Below are positions 1 through 11,623 of a stretch of 64,000 nucleotides of DNA, in pieces. Below the pieces are notes generated by a model that saw only the letters and a list, made by a program, of their open reading frames with translations, was not told the DNA's origin and did no database searches. This DNA is from Plenodomus lindquistii (lineage: Eukaryota > Ascomycota > Dothideomycetes > Pleosporales > Leptosphaeriaceae): contig JANUWI010000008.1 of assembly GCA_025504975.1 (NCBI GenBank), positions 744,001 through 808,000 on the forward strand, in the 5' to 3' direction. Positions within the stretch are counted from its first letter, which is position 1. Each line of letters opens with the position of its first letter. The translations under genes and the position numbers were made by a program.

Positions 1-968
1 GCAGGATACCCTTGGGCCCCAGGCTACGAACATGCGGGAGGCTGGCCCGCAGACTGCCATGTCATTGGGAAAGATATCGTGAGGTTCCATTGCATATACT
101 GGCCTGCATTCCTCATGGCTCTCAATCTTCCCCTCCCCAAGAATATCATGACACATGCGCACTGGACGCTCTTCGGCAAGAAAATGTCCAAGTCAACAGG
201 CAGAGTCGTAGATCCATTCCACGCTCTCGATCGCTTCGGTCCAGACGTCATGCGCTTCTATCTCGCAAGCGAAGGCGGCACGGTTGATGATGGAAACTAC
301 GACAACAGCCGCATCATCACTCTATACAATACATTTCTCAGCGGGCAACTCGGTAACATGGCCTCGCGCGTAATGCGCGGTAGAAGGTGGAGTGTACGCG
401 GCGCCGTGCAACGCATCGGGGGTCGCTCAAAGGAAGAATGGGCCGAGGGACCCGGATCAAGATTCTACAACAACAGTCTCTGCACTTTTGCAGAGGAGCT
501 CGATGCCGCATTCGATGCGTACGAACCACGACGCGCTACGCTTTTGGTCTCAGAGTTTGTCCGCAGTGTAAGTCATCCATACCACCAATTCCACCACCCA
601 TCTCGGGCCCCCTTTGATTTTGAAAAACCCACCCAGCTAACACGACTCCCCTTACCCAGGCGAACAGATTCTTTCAAATGTCCTCGCCGTGGACCAAAGT
701 CCTCAGTTACGCTCCCGGTGAGCCGGGCGAGGAAGTAGATAAGACGATTTTCCTCGCCGCGGAAGCACTGCGTATGATTGGTATCACGATGCAGCCATAC
801 ATGCCCAACAAAGCGAATACACTACTCGATCAACTAGGCGTGCAGCCCGAGAGACGCACATTCGAGTTCTGCAAACCGAGTGCGGATCTGGACTACGGCA
901 CGCCAATGATAGATATTGGCAAGGGGCAGGAGGGTGTGTTGTTTCCGGACTTGTCGAGTGACGCGTGA
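1..968 (+). CDS. MSM1: Mitochondrial-type methionyl-tRNA synthetase, 3' part
   Basis: This class I aminoacyl-tRNA synthetase charges tRNA-Met; its resemblance to fungal Msm1 points to the mitochondrial enzyme. The gene enters from the left edge already in frame at base 1, so the N-terminal half with the HIGH motif is missing. The visible part carries the KMSKS ATP-binding loop (FGKKMSKSTGRVVDP, bases about 172-216), then the start of the anticodon-binding helical domain. One intron of 92 nt is inferred at 568-659 (GTAAGT donor, CCCAG acceptor). It joins in phase 0 and restores a continuous frame to the TGA at 966-968. The gene converges on DPH4 with about 210 bp between stops. The family call is firm; the mitochondrial assignment rests on similarity because no presequence is visible. 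Confidence 0.9.
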
Positions 969-1177
969 TGGTCTAAATGCACATGTACAACACCATGTTT
1001 CTGGTAGACAAAACCTCTTTTGTACAGCGACCACTGTAATAACACCTACCTGGGTAAATGAACGATTCAAAATGACACATGACACTCACTTTCTCAGCAT
1101 CCGAACCGGCAGACCAGCAGCAATCTCGTAAACTCCCTTCTTGTCCTCTAGCACAAATCATGTGTAGAGTATTTGCC

Positions 1178-1843
1178 CTACTCCTCTTCAACATCAAACC
1201 CCACCCTCACCCACAAACTACACCCTTCACAACCCACCAGCACCTCCTTCTCCCCTTTCCCCTCCGCATCCTCAAGCTCACCTTCTAAAATCCTAAACCC
1301 CTTTTCCGCTCCACATCTACACCCGCGAGTCCACTCTATCAGTCCTTCTTTTCCTTCTCCTTCTCCATCTCCATCTCCAACTACCTCTACCTCCTCCTCC
1401 TTAAAATCACTAAGATCCAACAACTCAAGCCCGAGTATGAAATCACTCGAAAATGCCTCTCCTCCTGCCCCTACTCCCCCTGAAGACGTCTCTCCATCCC
1501 CACCACCATGTTGCGAAAACGACGAGGACCCGTGATGCAGCATCCAAACATCATAGTCGCTTTTACTCCGCGGGTTGGAAAGAATGGTATATGCTTCTTT
1601 GACATCGTCCACGGTGTAGAGAGAAGTGCCCTTGGTTCTGAATTTTCCTCCTACTCCTATCCCGTTGTCTTCTGCGCCCTTTACTACGTCCCCAACACTG
1701 GCTTTGCCTTGGCCTTGTTTGTCCGGGTGTGCGCCTAACAGTGCGAGTTTGTACGCGCGACGTAGTTCGGCGGTTGGGATTTGGTGGGCGGGTGTCGTGG
1801 CGCGGAGGCCGAGGATGTGGTAGTAGTCTTTGGTGTATGCCAT
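1178..1843 (-). CDS. DPH4: Diphthamide biosynthesis protein 4 (J domain plus CSL zinc finger)
   Basis: Dph4 is a J-domain co-chaperone of the diphthamide pathway, which modifies a histidine of elongation factor 2. The single-exon 221-residue product opens with MAYTKDYYHILGL and has the HPD tripeptide (AHPDKQ) that stimulates Hsp70. A C-terminal DPH-type zinc finger follows, with CRCG and CEGCSLW as the two cysteine pairs. Between the two domains lies a Glu/Gly/Asp-rich low-complexity stretch, seen on the plus strand as the CT-rich run near 1340-1410. An acidic linker is not essential to the family and looks locally expanded. The ATG at 1843 starts directly at the J domain. The combination of J domain and CSL finger identifies the gene well. 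Confidence 0.9.
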   Translation of the reverse strand: MAYTKDYYHILGLRATTPAHQIPTAELRRAYKLALLGAHPDKQGQGKASVGDVVKGAEDNGIGVGGKFRTKGTSLYTVDDVKEAYTILSNPRSKSDYDVWMLHHGSSSFSQHGGGDGETSSGGVGAGGEAFSSDFILGLELLDLSDFKEEEVEVVGDGDGEGEGKEGLIEWTRGCRCGAEKGFRILEGELEDAEGKGEKEVLVGCEGCSLWVRVGFDVEEE

Positions 1844-2757
1844 CTTGGACGTAACTGGCGACTTTTGTGGGTTTGTTTTGTAGGCCTGCGAGGGCAGCGG
1901 CGTCGTGGGCGGGGAATCTCAACGTCTGGGTGGCTTCATGACGCTCATCACGGGCGGTGGGAGAGCAGGCGCATTGTAGTCGTCAAGGCCTTTGCAATAA
2001 TTGTGGCATATCGACTTGACTTGGTATCACATTCGCCGACAACGCGACGCGATTGCAGATTGCAGATGCTAGAAATTTGGGCGGGGCGACCGACCTCGCT
2101 TGTGGTGGGGCAGCATGCAGACGTTCCGTGGGGTTGGGCGCAAGGCAAACATCTGACTAGACTGCACATGTGCATCTGCAAGATCATTTCTAGATTAGTT
2201 CACGCGACGATGCTGGCACACATGCTGAAGTAACGATTCCTTTGGCTTAGCTAAGAGTGCAGTATAAGAGCCCACTGGAGACTTGCGAACCCGCTCCATG
2301 AACTACCGGAAGATATATCCTGCATTGAAACATTGCCAAAAGATGTTTGAATGTCCTACCCACCACAGTCGAGGTGTCCATGTGTTGCCAGAACGAAAAC
2401 AGGGGGAATTGGAGGTCGCATCTAGATAGTCACGCGCTAATCACCCGTCTTTGCAGGGAGCAGTCCAAGACCCTTCGTGAGAAGAATGATGGTGGTATGC
2501 CAAGTCGCGCAAGCTGCGCAACAAGAACAAACTGCGTGCTCCAACGGGGACAGCAGCGATGATAGGGGGGAGAGTAAAGGGAAAACATCATTCATGGGTA
2601 ATTCGACCGTTCCGACCCGCTTGCTGCCAAAGCCAATTTTGGAAATCATATAACACAAACACAACTCCACGGACGCTCGTTGCCGGCCGCCTTCGTCTTG
2701 TTTGGAAACAGATGAGGGTGGCCGATGTTTCACAAGGTCGAGAAAGGGAGAAGATGC
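1844..2757. other. Intergenic, DPH4 upstream and 14-3-3 downstream
   Basis: This 0.9 kb spacer should hold the DPH4 promoter and the 14-3-3 3' UTR. The open frames inside it are short, lack domain-like sequence and have no paired splice sites. I see no RNA gene or repeat. Confidence 0.5.
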
Positions 2758-4092
2758 TTAAGCAGCGGCAGGGGGAGCGACAGCCGGTGTCTGCTCATCG
2801 GGCTTGGGCTCAGATGCAGCAGGCACGTCTTCGGTGGCCTTGGCCTCCTCCTTGGGCGCATCCGCGGCGGCAGGCTCAGCCTCGTTGCCGTCTGATGAAG
2901 TCCAGAGGGTCAGGTTGTCGCGGAGCAGTTGCATGATCAGGGTGCTGTCACGGTAAGACTCCTCAGACAAAGAGTCGAGCTCGGCAATGGCATCGTCGAA
3001 TGCCTGCTTGGCCAGGTGGCAAGCACGGTCGGGAGAGTTCAGGATCTCGTAGTAGAAGACCGAGAAGTTCAGGGCCAGACCCAGACGGATGGGGTGCGTG
3101 GGTGTGAGCTCAGTCTGAGCGACGTCCGTGGCCGTCTGTGCAAAAGGGTCAGCTGGGGGGAGGTTTTTGGGTGCATTGCGTCATACCTTGTAGGCCTCGT
3201 GTGCGGCGGTCGCAGCGACCTTGCGCTTCTCACCGGAAGCGAACTCGGCAAGATAGCGGTGGTAGTCGCCCTTCCTGTGCGTGTTGTCAGTCGTGTTTCA
3301 GGTAGACAAAGCTGTCTTGACGTACATCTTGTGGTAGAAGACCTTGGACTCGCCGGACTCGGCCTTGGGAATGAGAGAGTCGTCGAGAACGTTGAGGACA
3401 TCCTGGCAGACCTTCTCGAGCTCGGTCTCGATCTTCTGTCGGTAGTCGCGGATGGTGCCAACGTGCTTCTCGGAGCCCTTGGACTCCTCCTTCTGCTCGA
3501 TCGACGAGATGATGCGCCACGATGCGCGCCTTGTGCCGACGACGTTCTTGTAGGCAACGGACAGGAGGTTGCGCTCGTCGACAGTCAATTCACCGGCGAC
3601 CTGCAGCGTGTTAGTGGGTGCCGTGCGGGGGGGCTGCTGTCGGTGTGACAGGCGCCTGCTAGTCTCGCGACCACCGAGGTCGTAGTAATGCGCATACCTT
3701 GGCAACTTCCTGGAGGATTCATCAGTATACAAACTCAAATACGTTTTTGCAGTGCTGTGACGATGACTGACCTTCATGTACGTGACCATCTCTGTTGACA
3801 CGCACGGTTAGCGGTGCGCGATCGTGGCAGAGAGCGCGCACAGGACTTACCATCGTAGCGCTCAGCCTGCTCGCAGAGCCGGGCGAGGAAGGTCTTGCTG
3901 TGGCGACGTCAATACTTTGTGCGAAGCGCGGTGCGTTCATGTGCCCAGGGCGGCGCTGTCTCGTACCTCTCGCGCTGTTGTGGGCATGCACGTTAGCCTG
4001 CGTTGACAGCAATCGGGGTCAGAGGGGCACCCGGCGGTGGTGGCCGGCGGGGGGGATGGGGCAGACAGCAGGGGACGTACCTCAGTCGCCAT
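2758..4092 (-). CDS. 14-3-3 protein, eight exons
   Basis: 14-3-3 proteins are dimeric adaptors that bind phosphoserine/phosphothreonine motifs and control signalling, trafficking and the cell cycle. Inferred exons are 4081-4092, 3967-3974, 3851-3897, 3772-3791, 3698-3709, 3326-3600, 3187-3274 and 2758-3135, giving 279 residues. The first five exons are tiny (12, 8, 47, 20 and 12 nt), yet phase is kept throughout and the joined N terminus reads MATERESKTFLARLCEQAER, as in fungal 14-3-3s. The signature RNLLSVAYKNV lies in exon 6. The ligand-groove segment SEESYRDSTLIMQLL and DNLTLW are in the last exon. The C-terminal tail of about 40 residues is rich in Ala, Glu and Pro and varies between species. 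Family assignment is certain; the exact paralogue is not. Confidence 0.93.
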
Positions 4093-5331
4093 TGTGAGTG
4101 TGTGGGTGGGTGTGGTGGAAGAAGCAGAGGGGGTGGGAAGGGGTGGAGCTGGAGTTGGGGATGCCGGCGGAAGGATATACGGGCGGTGGGTGGTGTTGAG
4201 GTGTTTGTGGATCAATGCAGGAGGAGGATGGAGAAGTAGCGAGCGTCGCTGCACGGACTCGCTCCTACCGTGGACAACAAACACCCCGTCTGCGCCTGCC
4301 CACCCCAGCAGCCCGGCAAGGCCATCTGAACGGCCGCTTTGCATGGGCTTTAGGGCTGCTTTGGCCGGCGCACATGCAGTCGACTGGACTCGTCCATGAG
4401 GTTGAGCGGGACATGACGAGACACAGGACTGGCCGACTGCGTATGCGTATTCACAGGTCGATTGTGCCTTCCTCCTGCCGATGCGTGGTTTCTCAATCTG
4501 GTTCACCGCTGGCTGGCAAGGAGGGGCAGGCACATGGGCACGTGAGCGCCGACGTTCCCTCGCCGGCAGCGACGCACATGGCACCAAGGCCCTCGGAAAG
4601 CCTCTTCCACAACATGTGCAAGCCTCCTAGAGTACTGTACAAGTATGATGCAACCCGCATCGCAGTGTGCTGCCATTCTGTCCCGGTTGGGCTGTCACAC
4701 CAGTCACGCTCTGAAGCGCGGCCGCCAGACCAAGGCCAGCATGTTGGTTGCTGGTAGTGGGGGCCCAATCAGTCCCGCTTGGAAACACCTAGAAAACTTG
4801 GACACCGGTCCAGCAGGTGGAGTCGCTGGGAGCCCGCTGATTCGTGTCACTCCAGTGAGGCATCTGAGACGACCATTCGCCCGTGTTTCAGGCCTATGGC
4901 CACGAGATGCGTGTTTGGATGCACAGCACATTGCGCAGCACTGGACAATACCATGGGGTTTGGTCGGTAGGCAGAGCATGCATTGTTCGATTGTCATGGC
5001 CGCATGTAGATCGGTACCGACTGGTCAACGACGTTTCGACCAACATGTCAAGCGCCATGTGGATTTGGCATGTTGCTTGATTTGTTTAATGCTCGCTCTT
5101 TGGAGTGTCTAGTCGTACCAAGTTACAACTAAAAGTGGTATAGTTGGGGTTTGTACAGAAATCATGTTTTGACCGTGGTTCATCCGGTCAGCTCAGCTCG
5201 CTTCTACCATCATGGCTGTCAACACGTCCGCTGTCTTGGTCCGCTGCCTGAACGCCATCTTGCGCCTGTAGCTGTGGTGACACATAGTCTCCCATGTAGA
5301 TCTGATGCGACGTTGACAATACCATGTATAC
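4093..5331. other. Intergenic, 1.2 kb upstream of 14-3-3
   Basis: This stretch lies between the 14-3-3 start and the 3' end of the MCUR1-like gene. Open frames on both strands are short and unlike known proteins. It probably holds the 14-3-3 promoter and leader. I see no RNA gene, repeat or transposon end. Confidence 0.5.
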
Positions 5332-6260
5332 TCACATCAACAACCGCCAAACTCCCAGCATCAACGCCGCCGTACCAGTGCAAACCCCCATCAACCACTG
5401 CAACGTGCTGAACTTGACCGCCTCCAACCTCTCCCTCAACTGCGCCGTCTCCTGCTCAATTCTCGTCTCCGTCTCCTTCAACTTGAGCTCCTGCACATTC
5501 GCCTCCTCCCTTATCCGCCCCTTCTCCAGATTCAAGTCCAACCTAACTGACGCCTGCGTCCTTTGTATCTCGTCGCGTAACCGTGAATTCAGTTTCGCAA
5601 GTTCATTGGTGAGACGCTCGTGCGAAGCGCGTGTGAGTGACGACTCGGTCGAGTCCGCGGTCATGAGTTCGGAACGCAGTTTGGCAAAGTCGACTTTTTG
5701 CGTGTAGGTTGCTTTTTCTTGGTCTTCGCGGAGAACCATTGTGCGCGTGAGGTTTTGTATACTGCAGTTTACACACGCATGGTTAGTAGAGTACTTTTGA
5801 GTAGGCTGGGCTGGGCTGGGCTGGGCTGGGCTTGGATGCCGTATGTGTGTGGGGAAACATACGACTCTTCAATGACATCGCTGAGCACGCGCATCATGCC
5901 TTCTGCTTGTTCCTCTGAGAAGCCTTCTTCCTTCATGCGCTGTACGAACTTGAGCGTATCGAAGTGGTGGTCTTTCCGCTGAGATGTGCTTGCGCTGAAG
6001 TTACGGCGTTGGGCTACCGCAGCAGATACACTCGAAGCATGCTGTGGGGACTTTTGTCGCCATTGCCGTATCGAGTGTGCCTGCTTTGTACTCAGCTGTG
6101 GGTGTTGACGTGCTATGCGATGTTCGGAGGCTGCGTGAGATTGGTGCCGCCGTGCTTTCAATCCGCCTAGTGCTGCTGGCCGCACAGCTTTGGGGGACCA
6201 GGATAGTTGTGGCAGGAGGAATCGCGGCAACGCCGTCGCGTGTATGCAGGGTGCTGTCAT
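5332..6260 (-). CDS. MCUR1/CCDC90-family mitochondrial inner-membrane protein
   Basis: The family (DUF1640; human MCUR1/CCDC90B, yeast Fmp32) are mitochondrial proteins with a coiled coil and a C-terminal membrane anchor. Roles in calcium uptake or respiratory assembly are reported for animal and yeast members. Exon 1 is 5863-6260 and exon 2 is 5332-5761, split by a 101-nt intron, giving 275 residues. The ATG at 6260 gives an Arg-rich, acid-poor N terminus (ALPRFLLPQLSW, later AQRRNFSAS) typical of a matrix-targeting presequence. The conserved block FVQRMKEEGFSEEQAEGMM comes next, followed by a long coiled coil and a hydrophobic segment ending in GVWRLLM. The frame stays open upstream but has no earlier ATG. 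The intron contains a pentanucleotide repeat. Confidence 0.85.
5804..5832. repeat. (CTGGG)n tandem repeat in an intron
   Basis: At least five perfect CTGGG units follow one another inside the intron of the MCUR1-like gene, just upstream of its branch site on the coding strand. Repeats of this kind are often length-variable between isolates. Confidence 0.85.
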
Positions 6261-6663
6261 GGTTTTTGTGTAGGGGTGAGTGCAGAATGTTGCTGTCAAC
6301 TTTCTGGAGACCGCGTTGAGCCAAGCTTCGCTGATGCCATTTGCCGAATTCGGCAAACCATTCCATCTGTGATGGGATCCTGAGACTCTACAACGAGACG
6401 AGAGGTGTTATATCATCAGAAACGCTCCAATAGGTATTCATACAAATATATAAGTCTTGAGACAACAACTTCTCAGAAGCATCGCATGGTCAAAATCGGT
6501 CCGTACATAAAGCAATACAGCAGCCACATAACAATTCAAAATTGAGGCAATCGTTCCAATAGTATTCAAAAGAAGCGATAGGTTTCATCTTTAGGAACAC
6601 ACAACGCTATACTATGCACCACCGCTGAATCGCAGATATACAAGCGCCCTCAATACACCACAT
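6261..6663. other. Intergenic, MCUR1-like upstream and PhoD downstream
   Basis: An AT-richer spacer of about 400 bp holds the upstream region of the MCUR1-like gene and the 3' UTR of the WW-PhoD gene. I see no gene in it. Confidence 0.5.
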
Positions 6664-9600
6664 CTATCTACCATACTCTAAACTCGGCACAATAACAGGC
6701 CCATATTTCATGGGCGCACTATACCCTCCATCGTTTTGCACCATAAAGTCAACCGCCAGACTCAATTTGCCACTGCCATGACCTGGCACAGCCTGGCCAA
6801 ATGTTCCGTTCACAATCTCGGGATCGTAGATTACACAGGCGACGTAGTTCCGTCGGGCCATGAGTCTCTTGTGCTCGCGTGGTTGACCGTTGACGTCTTG
6901 GGTGAAGATCTCCATCATGTCTTCTTTTGTGTCGGTGGGTTGTTGGTTGGAGCGATGTCCGTTCTGTGGTACGTATAGTGCACGGTTGTTGTGTAGGAGT
7001 CGCAGCGCGATGTGGCCTGGTGGTCCATTGACTACCGAGGCGGAGATGATTTGGTACATCGTCTTATGATCTTGTGGTCTTGATGGGTCATGGACAAGTC
7101 CGGCTCCACAGCAGTCGACGGCTCCAGAGAAGAAGGTCATTCGCAAGGACTTGTTGTGTGCGATGCCTTGCAGTGTCCTGATCAAGTATGTCCTCTCAAG
7201 GTCCTGTGTTTGAATCAGTATGCAATGCTACAGGTGCACACATGAAATCTTACCTTTGAATCATGCGTCCACTGATCTCTCAGTTCATCAAGTAGATCAA
7301 TGTCTCCAAAGGGACTCAACACGCCACTCATCAGACCAGATTTGCCAACAGCTTTCTTCACAGAGCTAAAGCCATCGCCGACGACACCTTTAGCACCAAC
7401 AACACCAGCAACAGAGCTAGTAACCTTTCCTAGCATATTGAAGGTGCCAGTAACCGCCCGTTTACCTGTGGCCATTGAATGAGCCAGATGTTCAACGGAC
7501 TCAAGACGTGGATACACAATGGGTACCGGTATCATCCAGATGCAATGCTGGACACTAGGCGGAAGCGTCGCAACCTTAGGGAAGATGCCCTGATACGTGG
7601 GCCCTGCCATGACTTGGTGTGGGTTTCGCTCGGAACGACAATCTGGGCCAACGACCGTCACGCATGGGCCGAGATACTTGATAAAGTGCCAGCCTGTCCC
7701 AGTGATGGTGAAGAGATCCATGTCGTTACTAACGTTGCGCAGGATTTCAAGCGTGGTGTGATGCTGGAACAGGAGATACATCTCGATACCCAACCTTCCA
7801 ATGTTCTTGAACATGTTGGAGAATTGCATATATTCGGGATACGAGCCGAAGCCATCGAATCTGTGTGGTCCTGTCAGTCTCTCATATGTGTCACAGCGGT
7901 GGGGGTCTTACATGTCATGATCGTCAAGAGCAAGAATGTGAGGTATTTGAGCGAAAGCCTCTCGAAGATGTGGCTGGTCAAAGTGACTTGTGTAGTAATG
8001 GAAGTACGCATGACAGACGTCTTCCTCGTGCTTTGCGGTCCAGGGAGCATTCTTACGGTTCTCCTTCCCACTTGTAGCAGTCCATTGTTTCAACAGAGGT
8101 AGTTCTTTCCACAGTCGATCAGCGTAGATTTGTCCACCAAGTCCGAGTTGAACATGGAAGCCGCCACACTCGGTATTCTTCTGTAGGATGTCTTTCCACA
8201 TCAGGCCAACACCTCCTAGCTTTGCTCTCTCATTCGCGTTTACGTTGAGGGCAAAATCGTTTCCAGAGTGGGCAATGAAGCGCCAGCTGGTTTCGTGACG
8301 ACCGGCTACTAGGAATTCGAATCGAGTGCAGCCAAGATGCGAGGTAATGGCGTATGTCCACTTCGCAGCATGCTCCTCTTCCATCCTGAGATCAATGTCA
8401 TATCGATAGAAAATCCAAGTCTGGTGAGTGTAGATAGGGTTCGCCTTGAGTTGTCGCGGGTTCGGTGACAGATCTGTACTTTGGTGGATGTGAATCGTCG
8501 GCGGGTGGGGAGTATTTGTGATCAACAGTATTGATCCGAGCCACAGTCCTCGCTCAACATCCATGTTTGTGTATCTGAGATATGGCCCAAAGTACACACC
8601 GTTTGTTGGATTGATCTTGTACTGGTCTACACCAGCCACCGGAGGTGGTCCAGTGAAGCCTGTTGTGGTCGGAGTCGCAAGAGGTGCCATGCCAAAGTCC
8701 CCAGGGAAGCTGGCTTGCTGGGTTGGGAATCCAGGAGACGCAATCGGTGCCTTGCCAAAAGAGGGAGAGGCCAATCCACCGCCAACAAATGTGCCTGTCG
8801 GCGACATTGGCTCGTTGAGGTTCAGAGGTGTAGGACCCTTTGGGAACTCCCATTGCGTCGATTGAGTGGGAAGGTGGATGTAGTAGTACTGCCCTGAGCT
8901 GGGGTCCAGATGTGCTATCCAGCCCTCAGGTAGTGGCGGAGGTGACGCAGGTCCCGGACCTGGACCCGGCGCCGGGCTTGGTGTATGAGCTGCTGGTTGC
9001 ATTGTCTGGGCCTGTGCTGGGAACTGATTCTGCGTTGGCGTTGGCGCAACCACCGTTGGCTGCTGTGATGGACCAGCCTGCTGGCGTGGATCATTCGCAA
9101 AGGCTGGGTGGCCATGGTTGGGATCGGAGAGCGACACTCCCTGTGCAGCCGGCTGTTGACCCTTCTCGTTGGGGTAAGCTTGACCCTGGCCAGCCGGAGG
9201 GCTTGTGATGCTGGAATAAGCTGGCGGTGGTTCCTCGTTCATGTTCATACGGCCCATCTCCTGGTGGAGATGGTCTCCCGCACCATTCGTAGGGGGTGGG
9301 GAGAATCGAGTCTGTCCTGGTGCTTGTGGCAAAGGACCTTGCGGGGGAGAGCTCGAAGGAGGCACCTGATCCATGCCTTGGTAAATGGCTGGCGGGCCGT
9401 GTGGGTTGCTCCCTGGCTGCTCGGTTGGGGTCCATGGCCTCCTTGGTGGCTGTTGTTGGTTTGAAGGGTGTGATTGCATTCCTGGTCTCGCCTGCTGGTT
9501 GGCATACACCTGGTTTCGTTGAGCAGCCGCCGCATTTTGGAGGTTTTGGGCTTGAAGGTTGGTAAGGGTAGACGTGCCCGCGATGCCAGCTGCTGCGAAT

Positions 9601-10484
9601 CGTGCTTCGATGCCGCCACCTGGCGGGGGTATGATGGGCGTCTCTGGCGGTGGAGGAGAACCTCGCTGCGCCCTGACTGTGGAAGTGGATGCTGTCGAGC
9701 TCAGGCGATTGACGCCCAGCGGAGTGGGCACCTTGAGGACCGGTTCGTCCTGGTGTGGCCCAGCGTAGACGACGGGCGCAGCGGCTGGGGCCGGGGCCGG
9801 GGCCGCTGCTGCGGGAGGAGGGAAATACTGCTGGTGGTACTCTGGGTATGGGTTGCTGTTACTGGCACCAGCGGTCGCATCTGCACTGCCCTGTCGCTGC
9901 GGCGCCTTCTGGAAGAGCCCCTCCTTGTCTGGCGCCTCAGGCCCGGGCGAGTCGGGGAGCGGCTTCGGGGCTGTTCCTCTGCGCTCCGCCAGCCGCGAGG
10001 GCTGCAGCGAGCCGTCTGGATTCCTCGCGCCATAGCCGCTGATCGTGGGCCGGTTTGGGTCGTTTGCTTCGAATCGAGCGCGGCGCTCTGGGGAAGTAGG
10101 ACTGGGCCCCGTCGCATTGGAACCCCTCCGCCGCCGGCCGTCTGCCTGGGGCGGCGTCGCGTTTGTGTTGTGGCGGTCTCGCTCGCTGACGGGCGTGTAG
10201 CGGCCAGTGCCGAGCGTGGGCAGTCGCGGCGGGCGGTCCGAGTCGGGGTATGGCAGAGGAGCCGTGGGCGGGCTGGTGGGCGGCGCGGGGAACGAGGGCA
10301 TGGGCGGCGGGCGCGAGAAGGCTGGCTGGTTGGAGCTGCCCGCCGAGTCTGTTCGCGGAGGGGGGCTCCTGCCGTCGCGCCCCTTTTGTATGCGCAGGGG
10401 CGCGACCGTCTCTGCATCCTTCTTGTCCGAGTCGCTGCGCAGGAACAGCTCCTCGTCCGGCCTGCCCTGCTTGCGGCCGTCCAT
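6664..10484 (-). CDS. WW-domain and PhoD-like phosphatase protein
   Basis: The 1239-residue product has three exons (7912-10484, 7254-7860, 6664-7203) with 50-nt introns. The first ~510 residues are Pro/Gln/Ser-rich and probably disordered. A WW domain follows at about 515-550 (LPEGWIAHLD, YYYIHLPTQSTQWEFP). The rest resembles the fungal PhoD-like metallophosphatase family, with the metal-binding LALDDHDIFDGFGSYP formed across intron 1 (about 850-866). Near residues 1086-1090 the usual SGDVH-like element reads SGAVD, which may change metal binding. WW domains bind Pro-rich ligands and could act in cis on the N-terminal tail. Substrate and location are unknown; no signal peptide is visible. 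The ATG at 10484 is the first in the frame with matching composition. A non-catalytic role is possible. Confidence 0.82.
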
Positions 10485-11623
10485 GGTGGGCGGGCCTATG
10501 TGTGGTGAGGGGGTGTGTTTGGCGGCGCTGTCCCTGGCTCGCCGGCGATGACAGGTGACAGGCGGCGACTTTATTTCGGGGGCGCGGGTGGGCAGTCGGT
10601 GTTGGCGTGCGTACCAGCGAGAGGGTGGATGGCGGACGGCGGGCTGCGTGGGCTGGTGGTGGTGGGGGGGGGTTATGACGCCGACAGACAGCACGGGGGC
10701 TGCAATGCACCTGCCTTGATATCCGGACCGGTGAGCGTACTCTATATGTACACACACACACGCCGCACGCCGCGCTGCTCCTGTGCCCACTGCCAGGCGA
10801 CGCTGCGAACCTGCGCAGCCCCTCGACCCGCGGCCCTGGCCCTGCGCACACCTCTCCACCTTTGGGCTCGAGAGACCTGGCTCTGGACGCGCCTGCCCGC
10901 CTGATTGGCTGGCCTAGTCAATGTAAGCGCTCTGCGGCCGCCTTTGCGACCACGGCACACTTGGCGGGCGCATGGCCATGCCCGTCGTATTGCTGCAGCG
11001 AGTGGCATGGCGCCTCGACCGTCGTGGGTGGGTTGTTGCAGCTGCAGCACTCCTCGTTATTTGGCCATCATGCATGGCGGCCCGCAACCGAGGAGTGCAT
11101 GCCTGTGGCGGGCCGATGCCTTTGTTGCGCCTCTCTCTGCCATGTCCTATAGAGTAGAGTACCCACAGCCAAAGGATCGCCCAAGGTCCAACTCGATCCC
11201 GTGCCTGAATCTCGTACCTTGTGCCTCCACTCTCAGCCACTCATGACGTTTAGTCTCCAGCCACGCTCTGCACATGGACCGCTGCAAAGAAAGGACATGT
11301 CTTCCCTCAGACAGTTGAACACTTGATAAATAATGCTTGAACAAGGATAGAGTGTGTCGAACAAGGAGAGACATGCTTTCCTAATCTAGTCTCATTGCCA
11401 GCATCGCCGTTTGCGGTCCTCACACAAAAGACGACATCGTATCCAGTTAGTCACTACTCGTCTTCGAAACAAACCGTGATCAAGAATACAGTATTATCAA
11501 ATTATAGAACAGTGGAACCTCTATAAACACTAACAAGCACTTTTGTCAACTCACAACTTCCCCAGCTAATCGTCTCCCTGTCGCACCTATACTAGTAACC
11601 ACACTACCCCACGCATTCCATAT
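10485..11623. other. Intergenic, WW-PhoD upstream and ODC downstream
   Basis: This 1.1 kb spacer holds the promoter/leader of the WW-PhoD gene (GC-rich, with a G run near 10665) and the ODC 3' UTR. A CA run lies at about 10749-10761. No gene is supported. Confidence 0.5.

Noticed and set aside
2929..3648. 239-codon plus-strand frame across the 14-3-3 gene
   Set aside because: It is antisense to the conserved 14-3-3 exons and runs through their introns. The product looks like a low-complexity shadow.
9474..10508. 344-codon plus-strand frame opposite WW-PhoD
   Set aside because: It reads the complement of Pro/Gln-rich coding DNA and gives Arg/Gly-rich sequence without domain character.
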